From the NCBI RefSeq assembly GCF_024218775.1, contig NZ_CP100404.1, positions 434,001 to 498,000 of the forward strand: a stretch of 64,000 bases of DNA, read 5' to 3'. A program made the translations under genes and the position numbers. The DNA comes from Haloarcula marina (GTDB lineage Archaea; Halobacteriota; Halobacteria; Halobacteriales; Haloarculaceae). Shown piece by piece: positions 1 through 7,570 of this stretch. The notes below the pieces were generated by a model. The model made no database searches and was not told the DNA's origin. It was given only the letters and a program-made list of their open reading frames with translations. How positions within the stretch are numbered: the stretch's first letter is position 1; every line of letters starts with the position of its first letter.

Positions 1-973
1 CCACCGCGAGCAGAATCCACTCGCCGAAGGCGCTCTGCAACAGGACGAAGAAGGCCACGTCGGCGTTGTAGGCGCTACTCGTAACGTCCGTGACCACGTC
101 CGCGTGACCGACGGCGACCACACCCAGCAACGCGGCGACGAAGACCAACCCCGCGTTGAGGACGCTCGCGTTGCGGAACCCGCGAGCGACCGTCTCGCTG
201 TCCCGGCCCGCGTAGATGCGCTGCCACCACGTCTGGTTGACCAGTTCCGCGCCGAGGATGGCGAAGGCGAGGCCCAGACCGAACTGCAGGCCCGGCAGGA
301 ATCCGGGGTCGACGAGGGTCGGGTTCGCCTCGACGACGCCCTGATACACCGCGGTGGGGCCGCCGAGCGTGAGGACGACGCCGCCGACGACGAGGGCCAA
401 CAGCGGCAGGACGAGCACGGCCTGCACCGTGTCCGTGACGATGGTCGCCCGGAGGCCGCCGTAGCCCGTATAGAGGAGGACGAACCCGCCGACGAGGACG
501 GCGGTCTGCCACTGCGGGACCCCGGCGACGAGCGAGAGCGCCCCCGCGATACCGGTGAGTTCGGCGGCGACGAAGACGAACATGTAGAGCGCGCTGACCA
601 GCACCACGAACCCGTACATCGCCGACCCGTAGCGGGCGTGGGCGTACTCCGTCAGCGAGTGGCCCTCGGGGAGGAGTTCGCGCACGCGCGGGCCGAGACG
701 AGAGTAGGCGAGCATCGGCACGGCCTCACCGATGGCGTAGCCGACGACGGCGGCGATACCGAACCCGGCCCCCGCCTCCGGCGCGGCGAGCAGAATCCAG
801 ACGCCCATCACCGAGGCCACCATCGTCGCCGTCGTTCGCCGCTCGCCGACGGAGTTTCGGGCGGTGAGGAAATCGTCGACGGACCCGGAGCGCCCGCGAC
901 TGTACCAGATACCGAGGGCCGCGAACGCGACGAGCGTCAGCACGGTCAGGCCCAGCGCGACGGCCGAACTCAC
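1..973 (-). CDS. Sodium:solute symporter family protein, C-terminus cut by window edge
   Basis: The visible 324 residues are almost entirely hydrophobic helices with short charged loops, in the order typical of SSS-family sodium/substrate symporters. An early segment reads SVDDFLTARNSV, the usual SSS loop after the first helix, and a later helix carries ELVNQTWWQRIYAGRD, also typical of this family. The GTG start overlaps the stop of the upstream Cys-less tenA by 4 bp (GTGA), so the two are very likely translationally coupled. The substrate cannot be read from sequence. Its place in an operon with two TenA genes next to ThiR suggests a thiamine precursor such as a pyrimidine moiety; that is inference. 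The gene continues beyond base 1. Confidence 0.85.
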   Translation of the reverse strand, partial: MSSAVALGLTVLTLVAFAALGIWYSRGRSGSVDDFLTARNSVGERRTTATMVASVMGVWILLAAPEAGAGFGIAAVVGYAIGEAVPMLAYSRLGPRVRELLPEGHSLTEYAHARYGSAMYGFVVLVSALYMFVFVAAELTGIAGALSLVAGVPQWQTAVLVGGFVLLYTGYGGLRATIVTDTVQAVLVLPLLALVVGGVVLTLGGPTAVYQGVVEANPTLVDPGFLPGLQFGLGLAFAILGAELVNQTWWQRIYAGRDSETVARGFRNASVLNAGLVFVAALLGVVAVGHADVVTDVTSSAYNADVAFFVLLQSAFGEWILLAV

Positions 974-1707
974 CACGCGGCCTCACCCCCCTGGTCCGCC
1001 CCGATTCCCTCGTAGGCGGCGTCGAAGAACGCGACTTCGAGGTCGACGGTCCGACAGAACAGGTCGGCGAGACGGGCCTGTCGGCGCTCGCTCGCGGCCG
1101 CGCCCTCGCGGTCCAGTTCGCTTCGGAGCCAGTCGACGAACGACGCGAACGCGGGGACGGCGTGGAGGTCCACCCACTCGGCGAGGTAGAACCGCTCGGG
1201 TCGCTCCCCGTCGCCCGCGCTCGCCCACGCGAGGTACACCCACTCGGCGGGGACGAGGACGGCCAGCGTCTCCGCGTAGCCGCCCTCGCGCGCCGCGCGC
1301 TCGACGAGGTCGCGGAACGCGGCGGTCGTCTCGGTCAGCGGCGGGTCGCGGTACGTCGACTCGGGCACGTCGAGCGCCGCGAAGGAGCGCTGGAAGTAGT
1401 CGTCCTCGTCGTCGGTGAGCGTTCCGAGGAAATCCGCGAGGCGAGACTTCGCGGCCATCGTCGGCGCGTCGCCGAGGGTGTGGCCGAACGCGCCGACCAG
1501 CGTCTCGACGAAGGCGTAGTCCTGTACGAGATATCGGGCGAACACCGCATCGGCGAGTTCGTCCGAACGGAGTTCGCGCGCGAATCGGTGGTCGGTGGCG
1601 TCGTCCCACGACGGCCCCGCCCGAGCACGGAGCCACTCGGTGAATCGCGGGTTCGAGCGGTCGGCCGCGTAGGCGGCGTATCTGTCCGGCACGCCGTCAC
1701 CCGTCAC
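970..1707 (-). CDS. TenA-family protein lacking the active-site Cys (TenA_E-like)
   Basis: All-helical TenA/thiaminase II family protein of 245 residues. TenA enzymes salvage aminopyrimidine fragments of thiamine. The family Asp is present (VQDY, D63) and so is the C-terminal Glu (LEVAFFDAAY), but the position of the catalytic Cys holds Ala (VPAEW, A153). This matches the known Cys-less TenA_E class, in which a Glu takes a catalytic part and which is associated with degraded or N-formylated aminopyrimidines. I chose the GTG start at 1707 because it overlaps the upstream tenA stop by 4 bp; the longer reading frame runs back into that gene. Second gene of the operon tenA - this gene - symporter. 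Confidence 0.85.
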   Translation of the reverse strand: MTGDGVPDRYAAYAADRSNPRFTEWLRARAGPSWDDATDHRFARELRSDELADAVFARYLVQDYAFVETLVGAFGHTLGDAPTMAAKSRLADFLGTLTDDEDDYFQRSFAALDVPESTYRDPPLTETTAAFRDLVERAAREGGYAETLAVLVPAEWVYLAWASAGDGERPERFYLAEWVDLHAVPAFASFVDWLRSELDREGAAASERRQARLADLFCRTVDLEVAFFDAAYEGIGADQGGEAAW

Positions 1708-2369
1708 ACCGACCACTCCTCTTCGCGCCACGCGGCGTCCCAAAAGCGGTACTCGTAGCGGGCCGAGGTCCGGAAGATATCCCGATAGCGGTCGCGTTCG
1801 GACTCGGTCGCGTCGGCGGCCACGTCGTCCAGCAGGTCTTTACACCACGCCGTGAGGTCGGTGAACTCCTCGCCGACGTACATGGCTATCCACGCGGCGT
1901 ACTGCTCGTGGTCCGGCCGACCCCGCTCTTCGAGGCGGCGGGCCGTCTCGTTGAACCCCCACATACAGGGGAGCAAGGCGGCCACGAGATCGCCGAACGT
2001 CCCGGTGGCGGCGACCCGAACGAGGAAGTCCGTGTACGCCTGCGTCGTCGGCGATGGCTCGGTCGCTTCGAGGTCGGCCTCCGAGATGCCGAACTCGGCG
2101 GCGTACTCCCGGTGGAGGTCCATCTCGGTGTTGATGGTCGAATCGAGCAGTTCCGCGAACGTGCCCATCCGGCGCAGGTCGGGCGCGTTGGCCGCGCCGA
2201 GGGCGAACACCCGCGCGTACTCGACGAGGTAGACGTAGTCCTGCCGGACCCAGTAACGGAACGGCGACTCGTCCAGCGTCCCCTCGCCCAACCCTTCGAG
2301 CATCGGGTGGGCGACGATGGCGTCCCAGACGGGGTCGCCGATGGCAGCCAGTTCGTCTGTGTAACTCAT
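1704..2369 (-). CDS. tenA: Aminopyrimidine aminohydrolase TenA (Cys type)
   Basis: Protein of 221 residues, the normal TenA length. The key residues fall where the Bacillus subtilis enzyme has them: D44 in RQDY, C135 in LLPCMWGF, and E206 in ARYEYRFWDAAW. TenA of this type hydrolyses 4-amino-5-aminomethyl-2-methylpyrimidine to hydroxymethylpyrimidine in thiamine salvage and can also cleave thiamine. The ATG at 2369 is preferred over the longer frame because a TATA box sits 24-31 bp upstream, giving a leaderless transcript, and because the protein then starts at the family's normal N-terminus. It is first in an operon with the Cys-less paralogue and the symporter, divergent from thiR. Confidence 0.93.
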   Translation of the reverse strand: MSYTDELAAIGDPVWDAIVAHPMLEGLGEGTLDESPFRYWVRQDYVYLVEYARVFALGAANAPDLRRMGTFAELLDSTINTEMDLHREYAAEFGISEADLEATEPSPTTQAYTDFLVRVAATGTFGDLVAALLPCMWGFNETARRLEERGRPDHEQYAAWIAMYVGEEFTDLTAWCKDLLDDVAADATESERDRYRDIFRTSARYEYRFWDAAWREEEWSV

Positions 2370-2392
2370 AGGTGAGTGTCGCCACCGCACCG

Positions 2393-2400
2393 TAATATAA
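2393..2400 (-). promoter_or_regulatory. TATA box of the tenA operon
   Basis: On the minus strand this reads TTATATTA and lies 24-31 bp upstream of the tenA ATG, the spacing expected for a leaderless haloarchaeal transcript. Confidence 0.6.
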
Positions 2401-2408
2401 GCTAGTGA

Positions 2409-2423
2409 TACAATCCGATTATA
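2409..2423. promoter_or_regulatory. Candidate ThiR operator palindrome
   Basis: TACAATCCGATTATA is an inverted repeat with one mismatched pair around a central C. It lies in the 103-bp gap between the divergent tenA and thiR starts, just upstream of the tenA TATA box. ThiR proteins are known to control thiamine genes in archaea; that this is the bound site is inference. Confidence 0.4.
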
Positions 2424-2472
2424 CTGCGGTCGATGTCGAACTGTTAAGCCAGCACTGTGCGAACGCTGTCGT

Positions 2473-3399
2473 ATGTCGCTCCGGTTGCCGAGCGAAATCG
2501 TCGTCGAGGACGTGTTGCCGACCCTGCGGGTCCTCTTGGCCCGTGAACTCGCCGCACGCGAACTCACCCAGCAGGAGATAGCGACGCATCTGGGCGTCAC
2601 GCAGGCCGCCGTCTCGACGTACGTCAGCGGCGACCCGGCGCTGGAGCCACGCATCGCGGACCATCCCCGGACCGCCGAAACGGTCGAGCGAATCGCGACG
2701 GGCCTCGCCGACGGCGAGATGGACGGCTACGACGCGCTGGCGGCCGTGATGGAACTCGTCCGGGCCTTCGAGGACCGCGGCCCGATCTGCGCGCTCCACG
2801 AGGAGTCGATGCCCGAACTCGCCGGACTCGGCTGTGACCTCTGCGTTCGCGGCGCGAACCCGGAACTGCGGGCCGAGCGGGCCGTCCTCGACAGCGTCCG
2901 CGAGGCGAGTCGCATCCTCGCGACGACGCCGGACCTCCCCGCGTTCGTCCCCAACGTCGGCACGAACGTCGGCACCGCCCTCTCCGACGCGACGGCCGTC
3001 GCCGACGTGGCCGCCGTCCCCGGCCGCATCTACGTGCTGGACCACAGCGTCGAAGTCCCCGCCAACCCCGAGTTCGGCGCGTCGAAGCACGTCGCGACGA
3101 CGATACTGGCGGCGATGGCCGTCGACCCCGACCGCCGGGGCGCGCTCAACCTCGCCACCGACGACGCCCTCCTCGCGGCCGCCGAAACCCGCGGCCTCGA
3201 CACGATGGCGTTCGAAGCGGGGTACGAGAACCGCGGCGACCGACTCCGCGAACAGTTCGCGGAGCGCGGGGCCGTCCCGGACCTCCTCTACCACCGCGGC
3301 GCGTTCGGCATCGAACCCATCACGTACGTCCTCGCGGACGACGGGGCCGCGGCCGCGCGACTCGCGAGTGAGTTGGTCGAAGCGGCGACCGAAAAATAG
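2473..3399 (+). CDS. thiR: ThiR-type transcriptional regulator (HTH + ThiN domain)
   Basis: Protein of 308 residues. An N-terminal helix-turn-helix is at about residues 31-53 (LTQQEIATHLGVTQAAVS). A short Cys-containing linker follows (GCDLCVRGANPE) and then a ThiN domain from about residue 135 to the end. ThiN is the thiamine-phosphate synthase domain; fused to an HTH without ThiD it forms the archaeal regulator ThiR, which senses thiamine phosphate and represses thiamine synthesis and uptake genes. Divergence from the tenA-tenA-symporter operon supports that role. A possible weak TATA element (CTGTTAAG) lies about 28 bp upstream of the ATG. The alternative, an enzymatic ThiN, is less likely because of the HTH. 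Confidence 0.88.
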   Translation: MSLRLPSEIVVEDVLPTLRVLLARELAARELTQQEIATHLGVTQAAVSTYVSGDPALEPRIADHPRTAETVERIATGLADGEMDGYDALAAVMELVRAFEDRGPICALHEESMPELAGLGCDLCVRGANPELRAERAVLDSVREASRILATTPDLPAFVPNVGTNVGTALSDATAVADVAAVPGRIYVLDHSVEVPANPEFGASKHVATTILAAMAVDPDRRGALNLATDDALLAAAETRGLDTMAFEAGYENRGDRLREQFAERGAVPDLLYHRGAFGIEPITYVLADDGAAAARLASELVEAATEK

Positions 3400-3491
3400 C
3401 GGTCAGTGGTGCGGTCGCGGTTTGCGGTGCGGTGGCCGGGAGTGCGCTCCGTGGCACGACCCGGGGACGGTAGGTATCGAGGTGAGCGCGT

Positions 3492-3590
3492 CCGGCGGCA
3501 TCGCCGCCGGTTCCCCGGTAGCGCGGCGAAGCCGCGTCTTCCGCCTTTTTCATACTAAATTTTTGCGAGCGGGGGTCGCCGTCGGCGACC
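3492..3590. repeat. Three successive perfect hairpins in a convergent intergenic gap
   Basis: The 206-bp gap between thiR and cheF, which converge, holds three inverted repeats, each with a 3-nt loop: 3492-3510 (8-bp stem, CCGGCGGC arms), 3522-3536 (6-bp stem, CGCGGC arms) and 3574-3590 (7-bp stem, GGTCGCC arms). A T-rich stretch lies between the second and third. They may terminate transcription from either side. Confidence 0.5.
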
Positions 3591-3605
3591 TCCCGAAGTG
3601 AAAAT

Positions 3606-4484
3606 TCAGGCGTTGACGTCCTCTAGATGCCGACTCGCGACGACCTTCCCTTTCGGCGTGAGCGTCGGCCCGCCCGACGAGTCCTGAATCAGGCCGTCGG
3701 CCTCCAGGTCTTGCAGGAGCATCGACACCGCCGAGGAATCCTTCCCGAGGATGCTCGCCAGCGGCATCCCCTCCATGTCGCCGGTGGAGTACATCGCGAC
3801 CAGCACCTCCTTCTTGTCGCGGGTGAGGTCGACGTCGCGCAGTTCCTCCATGAGTTCGGAGTACTCCCGGCGGAGGTAGCGGCCGAGGATGGACATCTTG
3901 CGGTTCGAGGCCAGTGCGGCCAGCGTCGTCACCGCGGTGCCGTCCTGCATGTGCCGGACCACCAAGACGGGCCGGGGGCCACCGGCGATTTCGCGGGTGG
4001 TACGGTCGAAGTCAGAGACGGTTTCGAGGTCGACGACGAAGGTGTCGTCGCCGGACCGGAACTCGACGCTGCCGGGCGTCAGATAGAGGCGGGCGGTGTG
4101 GAACTCCTCGTCGGTGACGCGGCCGCCGACGCGGGCACGCTCTTTCACGGTGGTCTCCGTGCCGTTGATGACGGCCTTGAACAGGACGGTGCCGAACTTC
4201 TCTATCTTCTCGTTGTCGGCTTCGATGGCGGCGACGAGGCGCCTGCCGTTGCGCTCGAAGGCGACGGTGACGGTCGGGGCGAAGAAGTCGCCGAGGTCCG
4301 GCGGGACCTGTCCGATGGCGATGTCGAAAATCGAGTCGAGCGGAATCGTCAGTTTGTCGTCCTCGCTGGCGGCCAGTACCAGCCGCTTCTGGGAGAGAAC
4401 GATGCGACCCTTGATGGGGTCGCTCCGACTGGCCACTTCGGAGTTGAACTGGCCGACGAAATCCGCGATGACTGATTCCGACAT
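3606..4484 (-). CDS. cheF: CheF-family taxis protein (DUF439)
   Basis: Protein of 292 residues. The N-terminus (ADFVGQFNSEVASRSDPIKG, then a beta-rich region) matches archaeal CheF, which links the Che proteins CheY, CheC and CheD to the archaellum motor. The last 85 or so residues look like a winged helix (SILGKDSSAVSMLLQDLEAD followed by TLTPKG). CheF usually sits in the che/arl gene cluster. Here the neighbours are a conserved hypothetical and ribosomal protein S6e, and no other taxis gene is in the window, so this may be a diverged paralogue with another role. Confidence 0.8.
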   Translation of the reverse strand: MSESVIADFVGQFNSEVASRSDPIKGRIVLSQKRLVLAASEDDKLTIPLDSIFDIAIGQVPPDLGDFFAPTVTVAFERNGRRLVAAIEADNEKIEKFGTVLFKAVINGTETTVKERARVGGRVTDEEFHTARLYLTPGSVEFRSGDDTFVVDLETVSDFDRTTREIAGGPRPVLVVRHMQDGTAVTTLAALASNRKMSILGRYLRREYSELMEELRDVDLTRDKKEVLVAMYSTGDMEGMPLASILGKDSSAVSMLLQDLEADGLIQDSSGGPTLTPKGKVVASRHLEDVNA

Positions 4485-4578
4485 CTCGCTCGTTACCGTC
4501 CGTACAGTCGCCCGTCTCTTGAGCGTTTCGCGCGAATATCACTTCGGAGAACCGTCGGCGGTGGCGTCATCGGCCGCG

Positions 4579-5007
4579 CTACCCGTCGAGGTCCTGCGCG
4601 ATGTCCGAGAGCGAGGAATCGGGACCGTCGGTCGCCGTGTAGACGACGCGCTTGCCGGGCGTCCGCAGGCCGTACTCCTGACCCGCGGTGACAACATCGA
4701 GGTGGGCGGAGCCACCGACGGAAACGGCGGCGTCGGCGACCCACTCGACCAGTCGGTTCTCGCCGTCGCGTTCGCGGGCGAGACGGCGGTTGTCTGCGAC
4801 GTGCGTGATGCTCAAGTCGCCGTCGAGCGTCGTCTCGACGGCCGCGTAGAAATCGTCCCCGTCGAGGGCGAATCCGACCACGTCGCCGTCCTGGAGTCCC
4901 AGCGCTGTCGGGAGGTGGACCCGCGGTCGGTCGGTGCGGCCGATGGCGGCCAGCGAGACGCGATGCGTCTCGACGGCCTCGTGGTCGCTGGGGACGCGGT
5001 CGCTCAC
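4579..5007 (-). CDS. Conserved haloarchaeal hypothetical protein coupled to S6e
   Basis: Small acidic protein of 142 residues with no signal peptide or membrane segment. It shows alternating strand-like segments ([20 protein letters not shown], then [12 protein letters not shown]). The phrase [13 protein letters not shown] resembles swapped-hairpin AbrB-like or related beta-barrel folds, but I cannot assign a family. Its ATG overlaps the stop of rps6e by 4 bp, so the two genes are co-transcribed. Function unknown. Confidence 0.75.
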   Translation of the reverse strand: MSDRVPSDHEAVETHRVSLAAIGRTDRPRVHLPTALGLQDGDVVGFALDGDDFYAAVETTLDGDLSITHVADNRRLARERDGENRLVEWVADAAVSVGGSAHLDVVTAGQEYGLRTPGKRVVYTATDGPDSSLSDIAQDLDG

Positions 5008-5393
5008 TCGTCGTCGTCGCCCAGCAGGTCGTCGACGGACTCGCTGCCCCGGTCGACGATTTTCGCGTTGATCTGTCGCGTCTCGTCGCTGACCTCGCGG
5101 CCGCGGATGGTGATGCGCTTTCGCTCGCCGTCGGTGGTCGGTTCGAAGCCGACGCCGCCGTCGGACATGATGGACTTCGTGGCGACGCCGCGGACGTCCG
5201 GCCGCATCGGTCGGCCCGCCGTGTCGGAGCCACCGGTCAGTTCGAGCGTGTAGCCGTCGAGGCCGACGGCACCGCCGTCGACTTCGTCGCCGAGTTCGCG
5301 ACCGATGAATCGGTTCGCGTCCTGTCCGTCGATGTCAATCTGGTACGTGTGGCCGCTTTCCGGGTCGGAAACGGCAACGGTGAATTCAGCCAT
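5004..5393 (-). CDS. rps6e: 30S ribosomal protein S6e
   Basis: Protein of 129 residues starting [14 protein letters not shown]. It shows the archaeal S6e pattern, including [32 protein letters not shown] and [14 protein letters not shown]. It is a component of the small ribosomal subunit. The ATG at 5393 gives the family's normal start; a second in-frame Met upstream adds only MKPR. It heads a two-gene unit with the conserved hypothetical downstream (4-bp overlap). Confidence 0.97.
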   Translation of the reverse strand: MAEFTVAVSDPESGHTYQIDIDGQDANRFIGRELGDEVDGGAVGLDGYTLELTGGSDTAGRPMRPDVRGVATKSIMSDGGVGFEPTTDGERKRITIRGREVSDETRQINAKIVDRGSESVDDLLGDDDE

Positions 5394-5530
5394 ACGTGGT
5401 TTCAATCAATCGCGCTTCAAAAGCGCATCGAACCGTCGGTGTCGGCGGTGGGCCGCGCCGCCACCGGCCTGTCGACGGGGCAGACGCGGGGGCGATTGCG
5501 GCGACCCGCGTCGAGGCAAACTGGTTAGGT

Positions 5531-5854
5531 ATGGGACGCTCCTCCGATGCCGCCCTCGATACGGACACGATGAACACCACACACGAGACGGACGAGGGCG
5601 TCGACGACCTCGGGGAGGCGATGGCGTCGCTGGGCGGGTCGATGGACGGATTCGGCGAGCGACTGGCGGCGTTGCAGACGGCCGTCGAGGACTTGCAGGC
5701 CTCGACACAGCGGGTCAGCGAGAATCAGCGAGCGGTTTCGGAGTCGCTGGCCCGCGCCGCAGACTGCCTCAAAGGCGAGGTGGATGCCGAGCGAGGCGAC
5801 GATCGCATCGACAGCGCGACTGAGGCCGCGTCGGCGACTGCCGCCGACGACTGA
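5531..5854 (+). CDS. Small acidic protein with predicted coiled coil
   Basis: Hypothetical protein of 107 residues. The centre (about residues 30-85) has heptad-like spacing of hydrophobic residues (MASLGGSMDGFGERLAAL, then LQASTQRVSENQRAVSESL), suggesting a coiled coil. The tail is rich in Asp, Glu and Ala. The start is uncertain: ATG at 5531 or the in-frame ATG at 5570. It is convergent with the dCTP deaminase-like gene, whose stop lies 1 bp away. Function unknown. Confidence 0.6.
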   Translation: MGRSSDAALDTDTMNTTHETDEGVDDLGEAMASLGGSMDGFGERLAALQTAVEDLQASTQRVSENQRAVSESLARAADCLKGEVDAERGDDRIDSATEAASATAADD

Positions 5855-5855
5855 C

Positions 5856-6278
5856 TCACTCCTCGGCGGCGACGATGGTGCTCACGCGGGCGTTCTCCTT
5901 CAGTTTCAGGCCCGCGCCGCCGACCGACAGCGGAATCCGCGGCAGTTCCGAGACGTGCAGCGTCGGGTGGGTCCCGCCGCGTTCGAGCAGTTCGGTCCGC
6001 GGTTGGAGCGTTACCGTGGCCGCGCCCGTGAGCGACTCGTTGAACGAGAGGAGGTACTGCCCCGCGCCGAGGGTCCACCACTCGTAGTCGTCCTCGGGGT
6101 CGCGTTTCTCGCTGGCGTGGGGCACCGTCTCCGCCGATTCCAGTTCGCCGCCGCCGAAGTCGATGCGCCCGGGGGCGACGATTTCGTCGACGGTCGCGAC
6201 GGTCAGGTCGAACCCGCCGTCGTGTCGCTGGGTCGGTTCGTGGACGATGTCGGTCACGTACTCGCGGAGGTCCGGCAT
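5856..6278 (-). CDS. dCTP deaminase/dUTPase-family-like protein
   Basis: Protein of 140 residues starting MPDLREYVTDIVHEPTQRHD. The middle (WWTLGAGQYLLSFNESL) resembles the beta-barrel core of dCTP deaminase and dUTPase proteins, and the end is also strand-rich (LPRIPLSVGGAGLKL). The ATG at 6278 is chosen because upstream codons fall in a poorly coding stretch. Typical catalytic motifs are not obvious, so it may be a divergent homologue that no longer acts on nucleotides. It lies upstream of no obvious partner; hsp20 is 42 bp away on the same strand. Confidence 0.55.
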   Translation of the reverse strand: MPDLREYVTDIVHEPTQRHDGGFDLTVATVDEIVAPGRIDFGGGELESAETVPHASEKRDPEDDYEWWTLGAGQYLLSFNESLTGAATVTLQPRTELLERGGTHPTLHVSELPRIPLSVGGAGLKLKENARVSTIVAAEE

Positions 6279-6320
6279 GGTCGTCGGTGCGCTCGCGCGC
6301 GGCAAAACTGTACGGGGCGG

Positions 6321-6623
6321 TCAGGTAACCTCGATGGTCCGGCCGCTCCGTTCCCCTTCGGCGATTGGCAGACGGACCGTCAGCACGCCGTCGGTCAGCG
6401 TCGCCGTGATGTCGTCCTCCCGAATCGGTCTGGGGAGGCCTATCGAGCGGTGGAACACCCGCGTCCGCTGGCCGGGTTCGCGGTGGGCCGCCTCGACGTG
6501 GAGTCGCCGGTCGTGCCAGCGCACGTCGACCTCGTCTCGGCCGACCCCTTCGAGGTCGACGAGGACGACGAACGCGTCGTCTTCGTGGTACAGTTCCACG
6601 CCTTTCTCCGGATGGTGGTTCAT
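6321..6623 (-). CDS. Hsp20/alpha-crystallin-family small heat-shock protein
   Basis: Protein of 100 residues consisting of little more than an alpha-crystallin domain: YHEDDAFVVLVDLEGVGRDE, then RLHVEAAH, and the closing strand GVLTVRLPIAE. Small heat-shock proteins are ATP-independent chaperones that hold unfolded proteins in the cytoplasm. At 100 residues it lacks most of the N-terminal arm found in larger family members and ends right after the domain (GRTIEVT), so the C-terminal IxI oligomer motif is absent or reduced. Divergent from the DUF5807-like gene across 82 bp. Confidence 0.85.
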   Translation of the reverse strand: MNHHPEKGVELYHEDDAFVVLVDLEGVGRDEVDVRWHDRRLHVEAAHREPGQRTRVFHRSIGLPRPIREDDITATLTDGVLTVRLPIAEGERSGRTIEVT

Positions 6624-6705
6624 AGTTATGATTCGATGACAAGTGTGAAAAAGCTACAGGGCCGAGAGCGCGCCACTTTTGGGGGCCGACCGACTCCGAA
6701 CGTGC

Positions 6706-7137
6706 ATGAGCAAACACGCCGAGTTTCTGACGGGCGACCGGCCCGAAGACGTGCTCTTCTTCCTCCACGAGGACGCCGTCTCGAACCCCGGAGCGCTCGC
6801 GGAGTACGCCGACAGCGTCGACGACGGCCACGTCCTCGTCCTCCCCGGCGACGACGGGCGAAGCGCGTTCCAATCGGCGACGGGTATCGACCCGATGCGA
6901 CTGGCACAGGAGGCGATGGACACCGATGGCACCGTGCGGGACGACCTGACCGGCGGCGTCTGTCCGGTCGCGGACGAGGAACCCGAGGCGGACCACACGA
7001 CGCGGTTCGTCTTCGCGTTCGCGGAGGCCCAGAACGAAGACGTGGGCGGCCTCTACGCCGAGGGTGACGTAATTCACGCCTACGCGGTCTGCGCCTGCGG
7101 TGAACGGTACAGCGACAAGTGGGTCGCCGAGGAGTGA
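6706..7137 (+). CDS. DUF5807-like conserved haloarchaeal protein
   Basis: Protein of 143 residues starting MSKHAEFLTGDRPEDVLFFL, a haloarchaeal family I recognise as DUF5807. There is no signal peptide or membrane span. Late in the protein, CACGERYSDKWV follows an earlier lone Cys (GGVCPVADEE), so a metal site is possible. The ATG at 6706 is chosen over an upstream in-frame Met because it gives the family start. Function unknown. Confidence 0.75.
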   Translation: MSKHAEFLTGDRPEDVLFFLHEDAVSNPGALAEYADSVDDGHVLVLPGDDGRSAFQSATGIDPMRLAQEAMDTDGTVRDDLTGGVCPVADEEPEADHTTRFVFAFAEAQNEDVGGLYAEGDVIHAYAVCACGERYSDKWVAEE

Positions 7138-7160
7138 GTGACCGGCGGTCGGAACTTGCG

Positions 7161-7433
7161 TCAGTCGACCAACGGCGTCACCGTGACGTGCCCGCTGTCG
7201 ACGACGACGCGGCATTCCGCGTATCGAAAAGTGAGTTCGGTTACCCCGTTCTGGGTCTCCGTGGGTGCCCAGATGGTATCCAGCGCATCGACGTCTACTG
7301 AGTACTGGAGCGGGGGTAATTCGAGGGAATCGGTGTCGAGCGTGGTCGCGACGGCGTCGAGAACATCGTCCGAGACACGGTTCCCGTCGCGATGAAACTG
7401 CATAGAGTCTGACGTCCTATCAGACGAGGACAT
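7161..7433 (-). CDS. HalOD1 output-domain protein
   Basis: Protein of 90 residues. The pattern VSDDVLDAVATTLDTDSLEL, then YSVDVDALDTIWAP, then ELTFRYAECRVVV is that of halobacterial output domain 1, found alone or after response-regulator domains in haloarchaea; its molecular role is not known. The ATG at 7433 lies 25 bp from a TATA box, which fixes the start. It sits beside two Bat-type regulators, so a signalling link is plausible but unproved. Confidence 0.8.
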   Translation of the reverse strand: MSSSDRTSDSMQFHRDGNRVSDDVLDAVATTLDTDSLELPPLQYSVDVDALDTIWAPTETQNGVTELTFRYAECRVVVDSGHVTVTPLVD

Positions 7434-7457
7434 ACATCTGCCCAAGAGCGGGGGCCG

Positions 7458-7463
7458 TTTATA
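7458..7463 (-). promoter_or_regulatory. TATA box of the HalOD1 gene
   Basis: TATAAA on the minus strand, 25-30 bp upstream of the ATG at 7433, consistent with a leaderless transcript. Confidence 0.6.
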
Positions 7464-7570
7464 CCTTCATGTTTCTACTGTCCGGTTTTAAGCGAAGCGT
7501 CTAACGCGGTCGTCGAACGCCGGTTCACGGCGACACCGCGGCGCCGGTCTGTCGCGCCCCCCGGCCGCCC

